Source: Pseudomonas lini (GTDB taxonomy: Bacteria > Pseudomonadota > Gammaproteobacteria > Pseudomonadales > Pseudomonadaceae). From it: 64,000 nucleotides of DNA. The DNA is taken from contig NZ_JAUSSR010000013.1 in assembly GCF_030812475.1 (NCBI RefSeq), forward strand, positions 1 to 64,000. Direction: 5' to 3'. Both the position numbers and the translations under genes were made by a program. This document shows, in pieces, positions 9,028 to 16,847 of the stretch (position 1 is the stretch's first letter; each line of letters starts with the position of its first letter). The notes beneath the pieces are model-generated. The model ran no database searches and was not told the origin of the DNA. It saw only the letters and a program-made list of their open reading frames with translations.

Positions 9028-9630
9028 ATGAGCTTCAGCCCTCTGATTCGCCAACTGATCGACGCCCTGCGAATTTTGCCCGGTGTCGGTCAGAAAACTG
9101 CCCAACGCATGGCGTTGCAGCTGCTCGAGCGTGATCGCAGCGGCGGTTCGCGCCTGGCCCTGGCACTGAGCCAGGCCATGGAAGGCGTGGGCCACTGCCG
9201 GCTGTGCCGCACGCTGACCGAAGACGATCTGTGCCCGCAATGCGCCGATACCCGTCGCGACGACACCTTGCTCTGCGTGGTGGAAGGGCCGATGGATGTC
9301 TATGCGGTGGAGCAGACCGGCTTTCGTGGGCGTTACTTCGTGCTCAAGGGTCACCTGTCGCCGCTCGACGGCCTGGGCCCGGAAGCCATCGGCATTCCGC
9401 AACTGCTGGCGCGAATTGAAGAAGCGGGCACGTTCACTGAGGTCATCCTCGCCACCAACCCGACGGTGGAAGGTGAAGCCACGGCGCACTACATCGCCCA
9501 GTTGCTCAGCAACAAAGGCCTGATCGCCTCGCGCATCGCCCATGGCGTGCCCTTGGGGGGCGAGCTGGAACTGGTCGATGGCGGGACGTTGGCGCATTCG
9601 TTTGCGGGGCGTAAGCCGATCGCTTTGTAA
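9028..9630 (+). CDS. recR: Recombination protein RecR
   Basis: A 200-residue RecR: helix-hairpin-helix at the N-terminus (LPGVGQKTAQRMA), a four-cysteine zinc finger (CRLCRTLTEDDLCPQC) and a TOPRIM domain (LLCVVEGPMDVYAVE). With RecO it loads RecA onto gapped DNA. In most pseudomonads I know, recR follows dnaX and ybaB; here its upstream neighbour is the CurA-like gene, and neither dnaX nor ybaB is in the window. The length is normal and the reading frame intact. Confidence 0.95.
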   Translation: MSFSPLIRQLIDALRILPGVGQKTAQRMALQLLERDRSGGSRLALALSQAMEGVGHCRLCRTLTEDDLCPQCADTRRDDTLLCVVEGPMDVYAVEQTGFRGRYFVLKGHLSPLDGLGPEAIGIPQLLARIEEAGTFTEVILATNPTVEGEATAHYIAQLLSNKGLIASRIAHGVPLGGELELVDGGTLAHSFAGRKPIAL

Positions 9631-9647
9631 TTTGTGGTGTCTGGACT

Positions 9648-9750
9648 GACGCCTTCGCTGGCAAGCCAGCTCCTACAGGGTCCATTGGTGTACGCAAAAT
9701 CTGTGAACACCCTTGATCCCTGTGGGAGCTGGCTTGCCAGCGATGGCGTC
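9648..9750. repeat. REP doublet (inverted pair)
   Basis: Two imperfectly inverted copies of the element ctggcaagccagctcctaca (9648-9680 and 9718-9750) flank about 37 bp, between recR and apt. This is the usual REPIN arrangement of fluorescens-group genomes. Confidence 0.85.
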
Positions 9751-9765
9751 CGTGCAGGCAAAACG

Positions 9766-10314
9766 TTACTTATCGTCCAACGCAAACTGCGTCAGGCAAA
9801 ACGTCGGAATCCCCATGTCCTCCAGCCGCTGCGCCCCTCCCAACTCGGGCAGATCAATAATCGCCGCCGCCTCGTGCACCCGCGCACCCATGCGCCGAAT
9901 CAGGTTCGCCGCGGCAATCAGCGTACCGCCGGTGGCAATCAGGTCATCGAACATCACCACCGAATCGCCTTCACACAGGCTGTCGGCGTGGACTTCGAGG
10001 AAGGCTTCGCCGTACTCGGTCGCATATCCTTCGGCCAGCACGTCGGCCGGCAGCTTGCCTTGCTTGCGGAACAACACCAGCGGCTTGTTCAGCTGATAGG
10101 CCAGCACCGAACCGATCAGGAAACCACGGGCGTCCATCGCCCCGATGTGGGTGAAATCGGCTTCGACATAACGGTGGGCGAAGCTGTCCATCACAAGGCG
10201 CAGGGCCGTGGGCGACTGGAACAGCGGAGTGATGTCGCGAAAGATCACGCCCGGCTTGGGGAAGTCGATCACGGGGCGGATCAGGGATTTGATGTCGAAC
10301 GAATCGAAGGCCAT
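9766..10314 (-). CDS. apt: Adenine phosphoribosyltransferase
   Basis: A 182-residue type I phosphoribosyltransferase that salvages adenine to AMP with PRPP. The PRPP-binding signature VVMFDDLIATGGT and the family N-terminus with IRPVIDFPKPGVIFRDITPL are present, and the length matches E. coli Apt (183). A TATACT sequence at 10348-10353 on the minus strand could be the -10 element of its own promoter. It follows anr in the same direction, an order shared with other pseudomonads. Confidence 0.95.
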   Translation of the reverse strand: MAFDSFDIKSLIRPVIDFPKPGVIFRDITPLFQSPTALRLVMDSFAHRYVEADFTHIGAMDARGFLIGSVLAYQLNKPLVLFRKQGKLPADVLAEGYATEYGEAFLEVHADSLCEGDSVVMFDDLIATGGTLIAAANLIRRMGARVHEAAAIIDLPELGGAQRLEDMGIPTFCLTQFALDDK

Positions 10315-10393
10315 TGTCGAAGAATCCTGGCAGGCTGCAAACGTCGCAGTATAACGGCGACTGAACCCTTTCGCTCAGCCGCGACCGTTACCG

Positions 10394-11128
10394 TCAGCCT
10401 TCGAGCGAACCGCCGGCCAGGGCGCACAGCTGGATCGGGTCGAGGATATGAATTTCCTTGCCTTCGGCGGCAATCAGTTCGTTTTGCTGAAAGCGGGTGA
10501 ACACCCGGGACACGGTTTCCACCGCCAGCCCCAGATAGTTGCCGATTTCGTTGCGCGACATGCTCAGGCGGAACTGGTTGGCCGAAAAGCCCCGGGCGCG
10601 GAAGCGGGCCGAGAGGTTGACCAGGAACGTCGCAATACGCTCATCGGCGGTTTTCTTCGACAACAGCAACATCATTTGCTGATCGTCACGGATCTCGCGG
10701 CTCATGACGCGCATCAACTGTCGGCGCAGCTGCGGCAGTTGCAGTGCCAGCTCGTCGAGGCGCTCAAAAGGGATTTCACAGACCGAGGTGGTCTCCAGGG
10801 CTTGCGCCGAGACCGGGTGTTTTTCGGTGTCCATGCCCGACAAGCCGACCAGTTCACTCGGTAAATGGAAACCGGTGAGCTGCTCTTCGCCAGTATCGCT
10901 GAGGCTAAAGGTCTTCAAGGCACCGGCGCGAACTGCATAAACGGAATCGAACGTGTCGCCCTGACGGAACAGAAACTCGCCCTTTTTCAGCGGGCGGCCA
11001 CGTTTGACGATTTCGTCCAGCGCATCCATGTCTTCCAGATTCAATGAAAGTGGCAGGCAGAGGGGTGCCAGGCTGCAATCCTTGCAATGGGCCTGGCTAT
11101 GAGCGCGCAGTTTTACTGGCTCGGACAT
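10394..11128 (-). CDS. anr: Oxygen-sensing FNR-family activator Anr
   Basis: A 244-residue CRP/FNR regulator, the same length as P. aeruginosa Anr. Three N-terminal cysteines (C15, C18, C24 in HCKDCSLAPLC) plus C117 are the ligands of the oxygen-labile [4Fe-4S] cluster; a cyclic-nucleotide-type beta barrel and a C-terminal helix-turn-helix with recognition helix VETVSRVF follow. The ATG at 11128 with AAGGA upstream is chosen over an in-frame start 51 bp earlier. It lies in the same direction as hemN, and TTGAY-N4-RTCAA boxes before hemN and the cco genes are its likely targets. Confidence 0.95.
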   Translation of the reverse strand: MSEPVKLRAHSQAHCKDCSLAPLCLPLSLNLEDMDALDEIVKRGRPLKKGEFLFRQGDTFDSVYAVRAGALKTFSLSDTGEEQLTGFHLPSELVGLSGMDTEKHPVSAQALETTSVCEIPFERLDELALQLPQLRRQLMRVMSREIRDDQQMMLLLSKKTADERIATFLVNLSARFRARGFSANQFRLSMSRNEIGNYLGLAVETVSRVFTRFQQNELIAAEGKEIHILDPIQLCALAGGSLEG

Positions 11129-11222
11129 TTCTTCAATCCTTGTGGGAAAAAACACACATAAGCCGTAAGGGTAACTCACGGGAGGACATTCAAGCCAGCG
11201 CCTGGCGATTTTGTCGCAGGGT

Positions 11223-12608
11223 TTAAATTACCCGTGAAAATCGCTGGCGATTCTGCTCGCCCAGATAGGCGTCGAACACCATGCACACCGAACGCACGAG
11301 TAACCGACCGGCGGGCAGTACAGTGATTTTTTCGTTATCGAGTTCGATCAGGCCGTCTGCGGCCATGCGCTGCAGTTGCGGCCAGAGTTCGGCGAAATAA
11401 CCTTGAAAGTCGATGTTGAAAGCGTGTTCGATCCGGGCGAAATCCAGGCTGAAGTGGCAAATCAATTGCTGGATGACGGCTCGACGCAGGCGATCGTCGG
11501 CGTTGCACAGCAGACCCCGATTGGTGGCCGGTTGCGCGGCGGCCAGCGCGTTCTGATATTGGTTGAGGTCGCTGCTGTTCTGGCAGTACAGGTCGCCGAT
11601 CTGGCTGATGGCCGAAACGCCGAGGCCGATCAGGTCGCAGTGACCGTGGGTGGTGTAGCCCTGGAAGTTGCGTTGCAGGGTCGATTCTTCCTGGGCAATC
11701 GCCAGTTCGTCATCGGGCAGCGCGAAGTGATCCATGCCGATGTAGCGGTAACCGGCGGCGGTCAGTTGTTGGACGGTGCCCTGGAGCATCTCCAGTTTCT
11801 GCGCCGGCGTCGGCAATTCGTCGCTGTTGATGCGTCGCTGGGGCATGAAGCGTTCCGGCAGGTGCGCGTAGTTGAACACCGACAGCCGGTCAGGTTGCAG
11901 CGCGATGACTTCGTCGACCGTGCGCGCGAAGTTCTCCGGTGTCTGTCTCGGCAAGCCGTAGATCAGGTCAATGTTGATCGAGCGAAATTGCAGGGTGCGA
12001 GCGGCGTCGATCACCGCGCGGGTCTCCTCCAGGCTTTGCAGGCGATTCACCGCCCGCTGCACCGCCGGATCGAGGTCCTGCAGGCCGATGCTGACCCGAT
12101 TGAAGCCCAGTTCTCGCAGCAGGCCCATGGTCGACCAATCGGCTTCCCGAGGGTCGATTTCGATGGCGTAGTCGCCGGAATCATCGTCCAGCAAATTGAA
12201 GCTTTTGCGTAACCGGGCCATCAACTGGCGCAGTTCGTCGTGACTGAGAAACGTCGGCGTGCCACCGCCGAAATGCAGCTGCTCAACTTTCTGCGCCGGG
12301 TCGAGGTGGCAGGCAATCAGCTGGATTTCCTGTTCCAGACGCTGCAAATAGGGCAGGGCGCGGCCGCGATCCTTGGTGATGACTTTGTTGCAGGCGCAGT
12401 AGTAGCAAATGTTCGCGCAGAACGGCACATGCACATAGAGCGACAAGGGACGTTGGGCCTTGCGGCTGTCACGCAGGGCATGGAACAGGTCGAAGCTGCC
12501 GACATGACCGTCGAACTGCATGGCGGTGGGATAGGAGGTGTAGCGCGGTCCCGCCAGGTCATAGCGGCGGATCAGATCGGTGTCCCAACGAATGGCGTCG
12601 AGCATCAT
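11223..12608 (-). CDS. hemN: Oxygen-independent coproporphyrinogen III oxidase
   Basis: A 461-residue radical-SAM enzyme that decarboxylates coproporphyrinogen III to protoporphyrinogen IX without oxygen. The iron-sulphur motif CxxxCxxC appears as CANICYYCAC, followed by the family's HFGGGTPTFL and EIDPREA segments; the C-terminal HemN domain is intact. Expression is likely induced by low oxygen because a perfect ANR box with a well-spaced -10 element precedes it. It supplies haem for the cbb3 oxidases encoded just upstream on the same strand. Confidence 0.95.
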   Translation of the reverse strand: MMLDAIRWDTDLIRRYDLAGPRYTSYPTAMQFDGHVGSFDLFHALRDSRKAQRPLSLYVHVPFCANICYYCACNKVITKDRGRALPYLQRLEQEIQLIACHLDPAQKVEQLHFGGGTPTFLSHDELRQLMARLRKSFNLLDDDSGDYAIEIDPREADWSTMGLLRELGFNRVSIGLQDLDPAVQRAVNRLQSLEETRAVIDAARTLQFRSINIDLIYGLPRQTPENFARTVDEVIALQPDRLSVFNYAHLPERFMPQRRINSDELPTPAQKLEMLQGTVQQLTAAGYRYIGMDHFALPDDELAIAQEESTLQRNFQGYTTHGHCDLIGLGVSAISQIGDLYCQNSSDLNQYQNALAAAQPATNRGLLCNADDRLRRAVIQQLICHFSLDFARIEHAFNIDFQGYFAELWPQLQRMAADGLIELDNEKITVLPAGRLLVRSVCMVFDAYLGEQNRQRFSRVI

Positions 12609-12644
12609 GCGGGCGTTCCCCCGGATAGGCTGGCTGTGTTGGCG

Positions 12645-12686
12645 AGTCTAGGGGCGGCGGTGTGTGGGCATCTTGATTTGCATCAA
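12645..12686 (-). promoter_or_regulatory. ANR-dependent hemN promoter
   Basis: TTGATTTGCATCAA at 12673-12686 is an exact TTGAT-N4-ATCAA ANR/FNR box. On the minus strand a TAGACT -10 element lies at 12645-12650, 32 bp from the box centre, which puts the box at about -41.5 as in class II FNR promoters. The predicted start of transcription is near 12638, 30 nt before the hemN ATG. Confidence 0.8.
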
Positions 12687-12768
12687 AGGTAGGGATATGT
12701 GGTGTCAGTAAGGGCCTCTTCGCGGGCTTGTCGGATCGCCGCACCGCCGCGATCGGGCCACCGCCGAT

Positions 12769-13452
12769 CTAATGCCCCATCAACCAATGCTGATGCGGCC
12801 CGGGCAAGGTCCAGATACCGAACAGGATGACCAGCACGCCACCCGTCATGCGCACGCTGCGTTTGCGCAACAGCGCCGTGACCCGCTCGGCCGCCAGCCC
12901 CGTGGCCAGCAGCACCGGCCAGGTGCCCAGGCCGAACGCGAGCATCAGCAGCGCACTGTCCAGCGCATTGCCCTGGCTCGCCGCCCACAGCAGCGTGCTG
13001 TAGACCAGTCCGCAGGGCAGCCAGCCCCAGAGCGCACCCAACAGCAATGCGCGGGGCAGGCTCGACACCGGCAGCAACGTGTTGGCAATCGGCTGGATGT
13101 GCCGCCACAGGCCACGCCCGAGGCTTTCGATGCGGGTCAGGCCGCTCCACCAACCGGCCAGGTACAGGCCCATGACAATCAGCAATAAACCGGCGATGAC
13201 GCGCATGAACATCGCCGCCGGGCTGTTGGCCACCGCCCAGCCGGCCAGTCCGATCAGCAGACCGGCAGCGGCATAGCTGAGAATTCGTCCCAGGTTATAG
13301 GCCAGTAGCAAGCGAAAGCGTCGGCTGCGCTGTTCCTGGGGAATCGCCAGGGTCAGCGCGCCCATCAAGCCGCCGCACATCCCCAGGCAATGACCGCCAC
13401 CGAGCAGGCCGAGAATCACTGCAGACACCAGCAGGGGCGCCAGCTCAAGCAT
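12769..13452 (-). CDS. TauE/SafE-like (UreH/DsbD-type) membrane protein at end of cco assembly operon
   Basis: A 227-residue integral membrane protein with about six helices and the N-terminal His/Cys motif GGGHCLGMCGG, repeated in diverged form at WLPCGLVYS. Databases usually label this family 'sulfite exporter TauE/SafE', but it belongs to the UreH/DsbD transmembrane group often linked to ccoS and cytochrome oxidase assembly, so a role in metal or thiol handling is more likely than sulphite export. The ATG at 13452 overlaps the ccoS stop by 8 bp (ATGCTTGA), implying coupling. The longer upstream frame is a shadow of ccoS. Confidence 0.75.
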   Translation of the reverse strand: MLELAPLLVSAVILGLLGGGHCLGMCGGLMGALTLAIPQEQRSRRFRLLLAYNLGRILSYAAAGLLIGLAGWAVANSPAAMFMRVIAGLLLIVMGLYLAGWWSGLTRIESLGRGLWRHIQPIANTLLPVSSLPRALLLGALWGWLPCGLVYSTLLWAASQGNALDSALLMLAFGLGTWPVLLATGLAAERVTALLRKRSVRMTGGVLVILFGIWTLPGPHQHWLMGH

Positions 13453-13663
13453 GTGGAGGCGCCTTGTCGTCCGGTTTGGCCGGATGGCTGCTGGCCTCGT
13501 CGACCGCCGCCTGGTGATTCGGGTCCTGGTCGTCGAACAGGATGCTGTGGGCCGGGCCGTCGAGGTCGTCGTACTGACCGCTGTCGACCGCCCAGAAGAA
13601 GATGTAGATCGCAATGGCCACGATCAGCAGCGCGGCCGGGATCATCACGTAGAGAGCTGGCAT
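13445..13663 (-). CDS. ccoS: cbb3 oxidase maturation protein CcoS
   Basis: A 72-residue single-pass membrane protein with helix ALYVMIPAALLIVAIAIYIF near the N-terminus followed by the conserved FFWAVDSGQYDDLDGPA motif that defines CcoS/FixS. CcoS is needed to insert cofactors into the cbb3 catalytic subunit. It follows ccoI after 23 bp and overlaps the next membrane-protein gene, so it belongs to the ccoGHIS operon. Confidence 0.93.
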   Translation of the reverse strand: MPALYVMIPAALLIVAIAIYIFFWAVDSGQYDDLDGPAHSILFDDQDPNHQAAVDEASSHPAKPDDKAPPHA

Positions 13664-13686
13664 GGGTCACTCCATGCCCGCGCGGC

Positions 13687-16137
13687 TCAGGCCGGCAGCG
13701 GGCGGGCTTGTGGCGTGGCGCTGGCGGCAGGCGCGCTCGGCAGGCGAGTCAGGCGCAGGGCGTTCAGCACCACGGTCAACGAACTGATGGACATGCCGAC
13801 CGCAGCCCATACCGGGGTGATCCAGCCGAGGGCGGCGAAAGGCAACATGAGGCCATTGTACAGCCCGGCCCACAGCAGGTTCTCGATGATTACCCGACGG
13901 GTGCGCCGGGCCAGGCTGAAGGCTTGCACCAGTGCGTCGAGCCGGTTGGACAGCAACACCGCATCGGCACTGGTCTTGGCCAGATCCGTCGCCGAGCCCA
14001 TCGCCACGCTGATGTCGGCGGCGGCCAGCACCGGTACGTCGTTGACCCCGTCACCGAGCATCAACACCTTGCGACCTTCCTTGTGCAATTGGTGCAGGAC
14101 CCGCAATTTATCTTCCGGTCGCAAGCCGCCACGGGCTTCGTCGATGCCCAGTTCAGCCGCGACGCTGGCCACCATCGGCGAACTGTCGCCGGACAGCAGC
14201 AAAGTGCGCCAGCCGCGGGCCCTGCACGCGGCGAGCAATGCGGGGGCGTCGCTGCGCAAACGGTCGTCGAGGACAAACCATGCCAGCGGCCCCTGGTGGT
14301 TGCCGAGCAGCAACCATTGGCCGGCTTCGTCCGGCATGGCGGGCACGGCGGCGCCGCTGAGTTCGCAGACAAATCCCGGTTGGCCGATACGTAAACGCTG
14401 TTCACCGACCATTCCTTCAAGGCCAAGGCCCGGCGAGCTGTGGACTTCTTCAGCGGCCAGCGGCGCGCGGCCGAAAGCGCGGGCGATCGGGTGTTCTGAA
14501 CGGTTTTCCAAAGCGGCGGCGAGACTCAGGCATTGATCGCTGTCGAGTGAGCCGAGCGGACGAATCGAGCGCAGCGCCAGGCGGCCTTCGGTGAGGGTAC
14601 CGGTCTTGTCGAATATCACCGTGTCGATCTGGTTCAAGCCTTCCAGCACATGACCGCGAGTCAACAGCAACCCCAGTTTATGCAGCGTTCCGGTGGCGGC
14701 GGTGAGGGCGGTCGGCGTGGCCAGGGACAAGGCGCACGGGCACGTCGCAACCAGCATCGCCAGGACGATCCAGAACGCCCGTGACGAATCCAGTTCCCAC
14801 CAGACCAGACCGATAATGGCAGCGGCAATCAGCGACAGCAGCAGGAACCACTGCGCGGCGCGGTCCGCAATCTCCGCCAGTCGCGGCTTCTCTGCCTGGG
14901 CACGGTCCAGCAGACGGACGATGGCGGACAATCGGGTGTCCTGGCCGAGGGCCAGGACTTGCACGGTCAACGCGCCCTCGACGTTCAGGGTGCCGGCGGT
15001 GACTGCATCCCCCGGCCGCCGTGACTGCGGCAGGTATTCGCCGGTGAGCAGGGATTCGTCGATGCTCGACTGGCCGTCGAGGATCTTGCCGTCGGCCGGG
15101 AGGATAGCGCCGGGATGCACCAGCACGTGATCGCCCACGCGCAGTTCGCTGAGCAGGATCCGCTCGCTCTGGCCGTCACTACTGAGGCGCAGGCAAGAGG
15201 CGGGCAACAGATTGACCAGCTGCGCGGTGGCGGCGGCCGTACGCTCCCGGGCGCGACGTTCGAGATAGCGGCCGGCCAGCAGGAACAGCGCAAACATGCC
15301 AACGGCATCGAAGTACAGTTCACCGACCCCGGTGATCGAGGTCCAGATCCCGGCGATGTAGGCGCTGCCGATCGCCAGCGAAACCGAAACATCCATGGTC
15401 AGGTGCCGGGTACGCAGGTCGCGCAGGGCGCCCTTGAAAAAGGGCGCACAGCTGTAGAACACGATCGGCGTCGTGAGGAACAGCGCAACCCAGCGCAGGA
15501 TGGTGTGCAGTTCGGGGCTGAGGTCGATATTGAATTCCGGCCAGGTGGCCATGGTCGCCATCATCGCCTGGAACCACAGCAGGCCGGCGACCCCGAGCTG
15601 GCGCAGGGCCAGGCGGTTTTCACTGGCCAGTTGTTCGCTGGCGCGGTCGGCTTGGTAGGGGTGTGCGGCGTAACCGATGTGGCGCAATTCGCTCAGTACC
15701 TGGCTCAGCGGCAATTGCCCGTCGGCCCAGCGTACGTGCAGGCGATGGTTTGACAGGTTGAGGCGCGCTTCGGCCACCGCCGGCAAGCCACGCAGGTGTT
15801 TCTCGATCAGCCAGCCGCAGGCGGCGCAGCTGATGCCTTCCATCAACAACGTGGTTTCGGCGAGTTCCCCTTCGTGGCGAACGAAGGGTGCCTGCACGTC
15901 GGCGCGGTCGTACAACGCCAGCTCGTCCACCAGTTGCACGGGCAAGGCGTCGGGGTTGGCCGAGGCTTCACTGCGATGCTGGTAATAGCTTTCAAGGCCC
16001 CCGGCGACAATCGCCTCGGCCACGGCCTGGCAACCCGGGCAGCAGAACTCGCGGGTTTCACCGAGGACGTCAGCGGTGAAGCGGCTGCCGGCCGGGACGG
16101 GCAGGGCGCAGTGGTAGCAGGGGATTGGCGTGGTCAT
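13687..16137 (-). CDS. ccoI: Copper-translocating P1B-type ATPase CcoI
   Basis: An 816-residue heavy-metal P-type ATPase that supplies copper to the cbb3 oxidase. In order: an N-terminal cysteine-rich segment (CYHCALPVP, CCPGCQAV), an HMA-like domain with ISCAACGW, eight membrane helices including the CPC metal site (ATCPCALSLA), the phosphorylation motif DKTGT, the SEHPIA nucleotide-domain histidine and the hinge GDGVND. The fused N-terminal zinc-finger-like region is characteristic of FixI/CcoI rather than of CopA. It lies between ccoH and ccoS on the same strand. Confidence 0.93.
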   Translation of the reverse strand: MTTPIPCYHCALPVPAGSRFTADVLGETREFCCPGCQAVAEAIVAGGLESYYQHRSEASANPDALPVQLVDELALYDRADVQAPFVRHEGELAETTLLMEGISCAACGWLIEKHLRGLPAVAEARLNLSNHRLHVRWADGQLPLSQVLSELRHIGYAAHPYQADRASEQLASENRLALRQLGVAGLLWFQAMMATMATWPEFNIDLSPELHTILRWVALFLTTPIVFYSCAPFFKGALRDLRTRHLTMDVSVSLAIGSAYIAGIWTSITGVGELYFDAVGMFALFLLAGRYLERRARERTAAATAQLVNLLPASCLRLSSDGQSERILLSELRVGDHVLVHPGAILPADGKILDGQSSIDESLLTGEYLPQSRRPGDAVTAGTLNVEGALTVQVLALGQDTRLSAIVRLLDRAQAEKPRLAEIADRAAQWFLLLSLIAAAIIGLVWWELDSSRAFWIVLAMLVATCPCALSLATPTALTAATGTLHKLGLLLTRGHVLEGLNQIDTVIFDKTGTLTEGRLALRSIRPLGSLDSDQCLSLAAALENRSEHPIARAFGRAPLAAEEVHSSPGLGLEGMVGEQRLRIGQPGFVCELSGAAVPAMPDEAGQWLLLGNHQGPLAWFVLDDRLRSDAPALLAACRARGWRTLLLSGDSSPMVASVAAELGIDEARGGLRPEDKLRVLHQLHKEGRKVLMLGDGVNDVPVLAAADISVAMGSATDLAKTSADAVLLSNRLDALVQAFSLARRTRRVIIENLLWAGLYNGLMLPFAALGWITPVWAAVGMSISSLTVVLNALRLTRLPSAPAASATPQARPLPA

Positions 16138-16182
16138 TGGATTTTCACTGGTGCCGCAGAATCTCTGTCGTCGGATAGGGCC

Positions 16183-16283
16183 CCTTCGCGGGCAAGCCCG
16201 CTCCCACAGTGACTGGCGGTGTTATTCAATTTTGCGATCAATGCAAAACCCTGTGGGAGCGGGCTTGCCCGCGATGCGCGAAG
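16183..16283. repeat. REP doublet between ccoI and ccoH
   Basis: Inverted copies of cgcgggcaagcccgctccca lie at about 16183-16210 and 16252-16283. The doublet interrupts the ccoGHIS operon, so it sits inside the transcribed region and could form a hairpin in the mRNA. Confidence 0.85.
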
Positions 16284-16292
16284 CGCCGGATT

Positions 16293-16847
16293 TTATTTTT
16301 TCAGGTCTTCGGCGCCTTGCAGCGGCTCATCGCCCAGCAGCAGATCCTTGTCATGACTGACCTGTTCTTCCTCGAACATGCGCCAGGTTTTCCCATCCTG
16401 CACCCCCAGCAATTCCACGAAGCGACGGCCGTCGACCTTGTCGTTCACCTGACCGATGTAGCGACCCTGTTCGGTTTCGCTGCGGGCGAGGGTGATCTTG
16501 CGATCCTTCTCCGGTTGGGTCGGCGAGATCAGGTTCAACTCCAGGGTGGCCGGGGCGCTGTTGCCGTTCAGGCGTACATCGACTTCACCGGTCACGCCAT
16601 CCAGATGAACGCTGGCGCGCAACAGCAGGGTCTGGGCCAGCAGTTCACGGTCCAGCGAACGGTTGATACCCTTGCCGGCCTCGTAGTAGTTATCGTTGAC
16701 CAGGTTGTCCGGGTTGTTCACCGCAATGGTCACCATGGACAAGGTCAGGGTCACCGAGCAAGCCAGGATGGCGATGATGATCCACGGCCAAAGGTGCTTG
16801 TACCAGGGGCTTGTGGCATTTGCTGCGGGCATGGTCACTTCTCTCAA
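16293..16847 (-). CDS. ccoH: cbb3 oxidase assembly protein CcoH (FixH)
   Basis: A 184-residue protein with one N-terminal membrane helix (about residues 19-45) and a periplasmic FixH domain starting at NPDNLVNDNYYEAGKGIN, the segment that defines the family. CcoH is needed for stable assembly of cbb3 oxidase. Its ATG overlaps the ccoG stop by 4 bp, so the two are translationally coupled. The REP doublet separates it from ccoI by about 155 bp. Confidence 0.92.
   Translation of the reverse strand: MREVTMPAANATSPWYKHLWPWIIIAILACSVTLTLSMVTIAVNNPDNLVNDNYYEAGKGINRSLDRELLAQTLLLRASVHLDGVTGEVDVRLNGNSAPATLELNLISPTQPEKDRKITLARSETEQGRYIGQVNDKVDGRRFVELLGVQDGKTWRMFEEEQVSHDKDLLLGDEPLQGAEDLKK

Noticed and set aside
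9634..10500. 288-codon plus-strand frame beginning in the REP doublet
   Set aside because: Runs antisense through apt and into anr; apt has the full PRPP-binding motif.
12769..13452. Calling this membrane protein a sulphite exporter
   Set aside because: Motifs fit the UreH/DsbD-type group and the gene is fused by overlap to ccoS, so sulphite transport is not supported.
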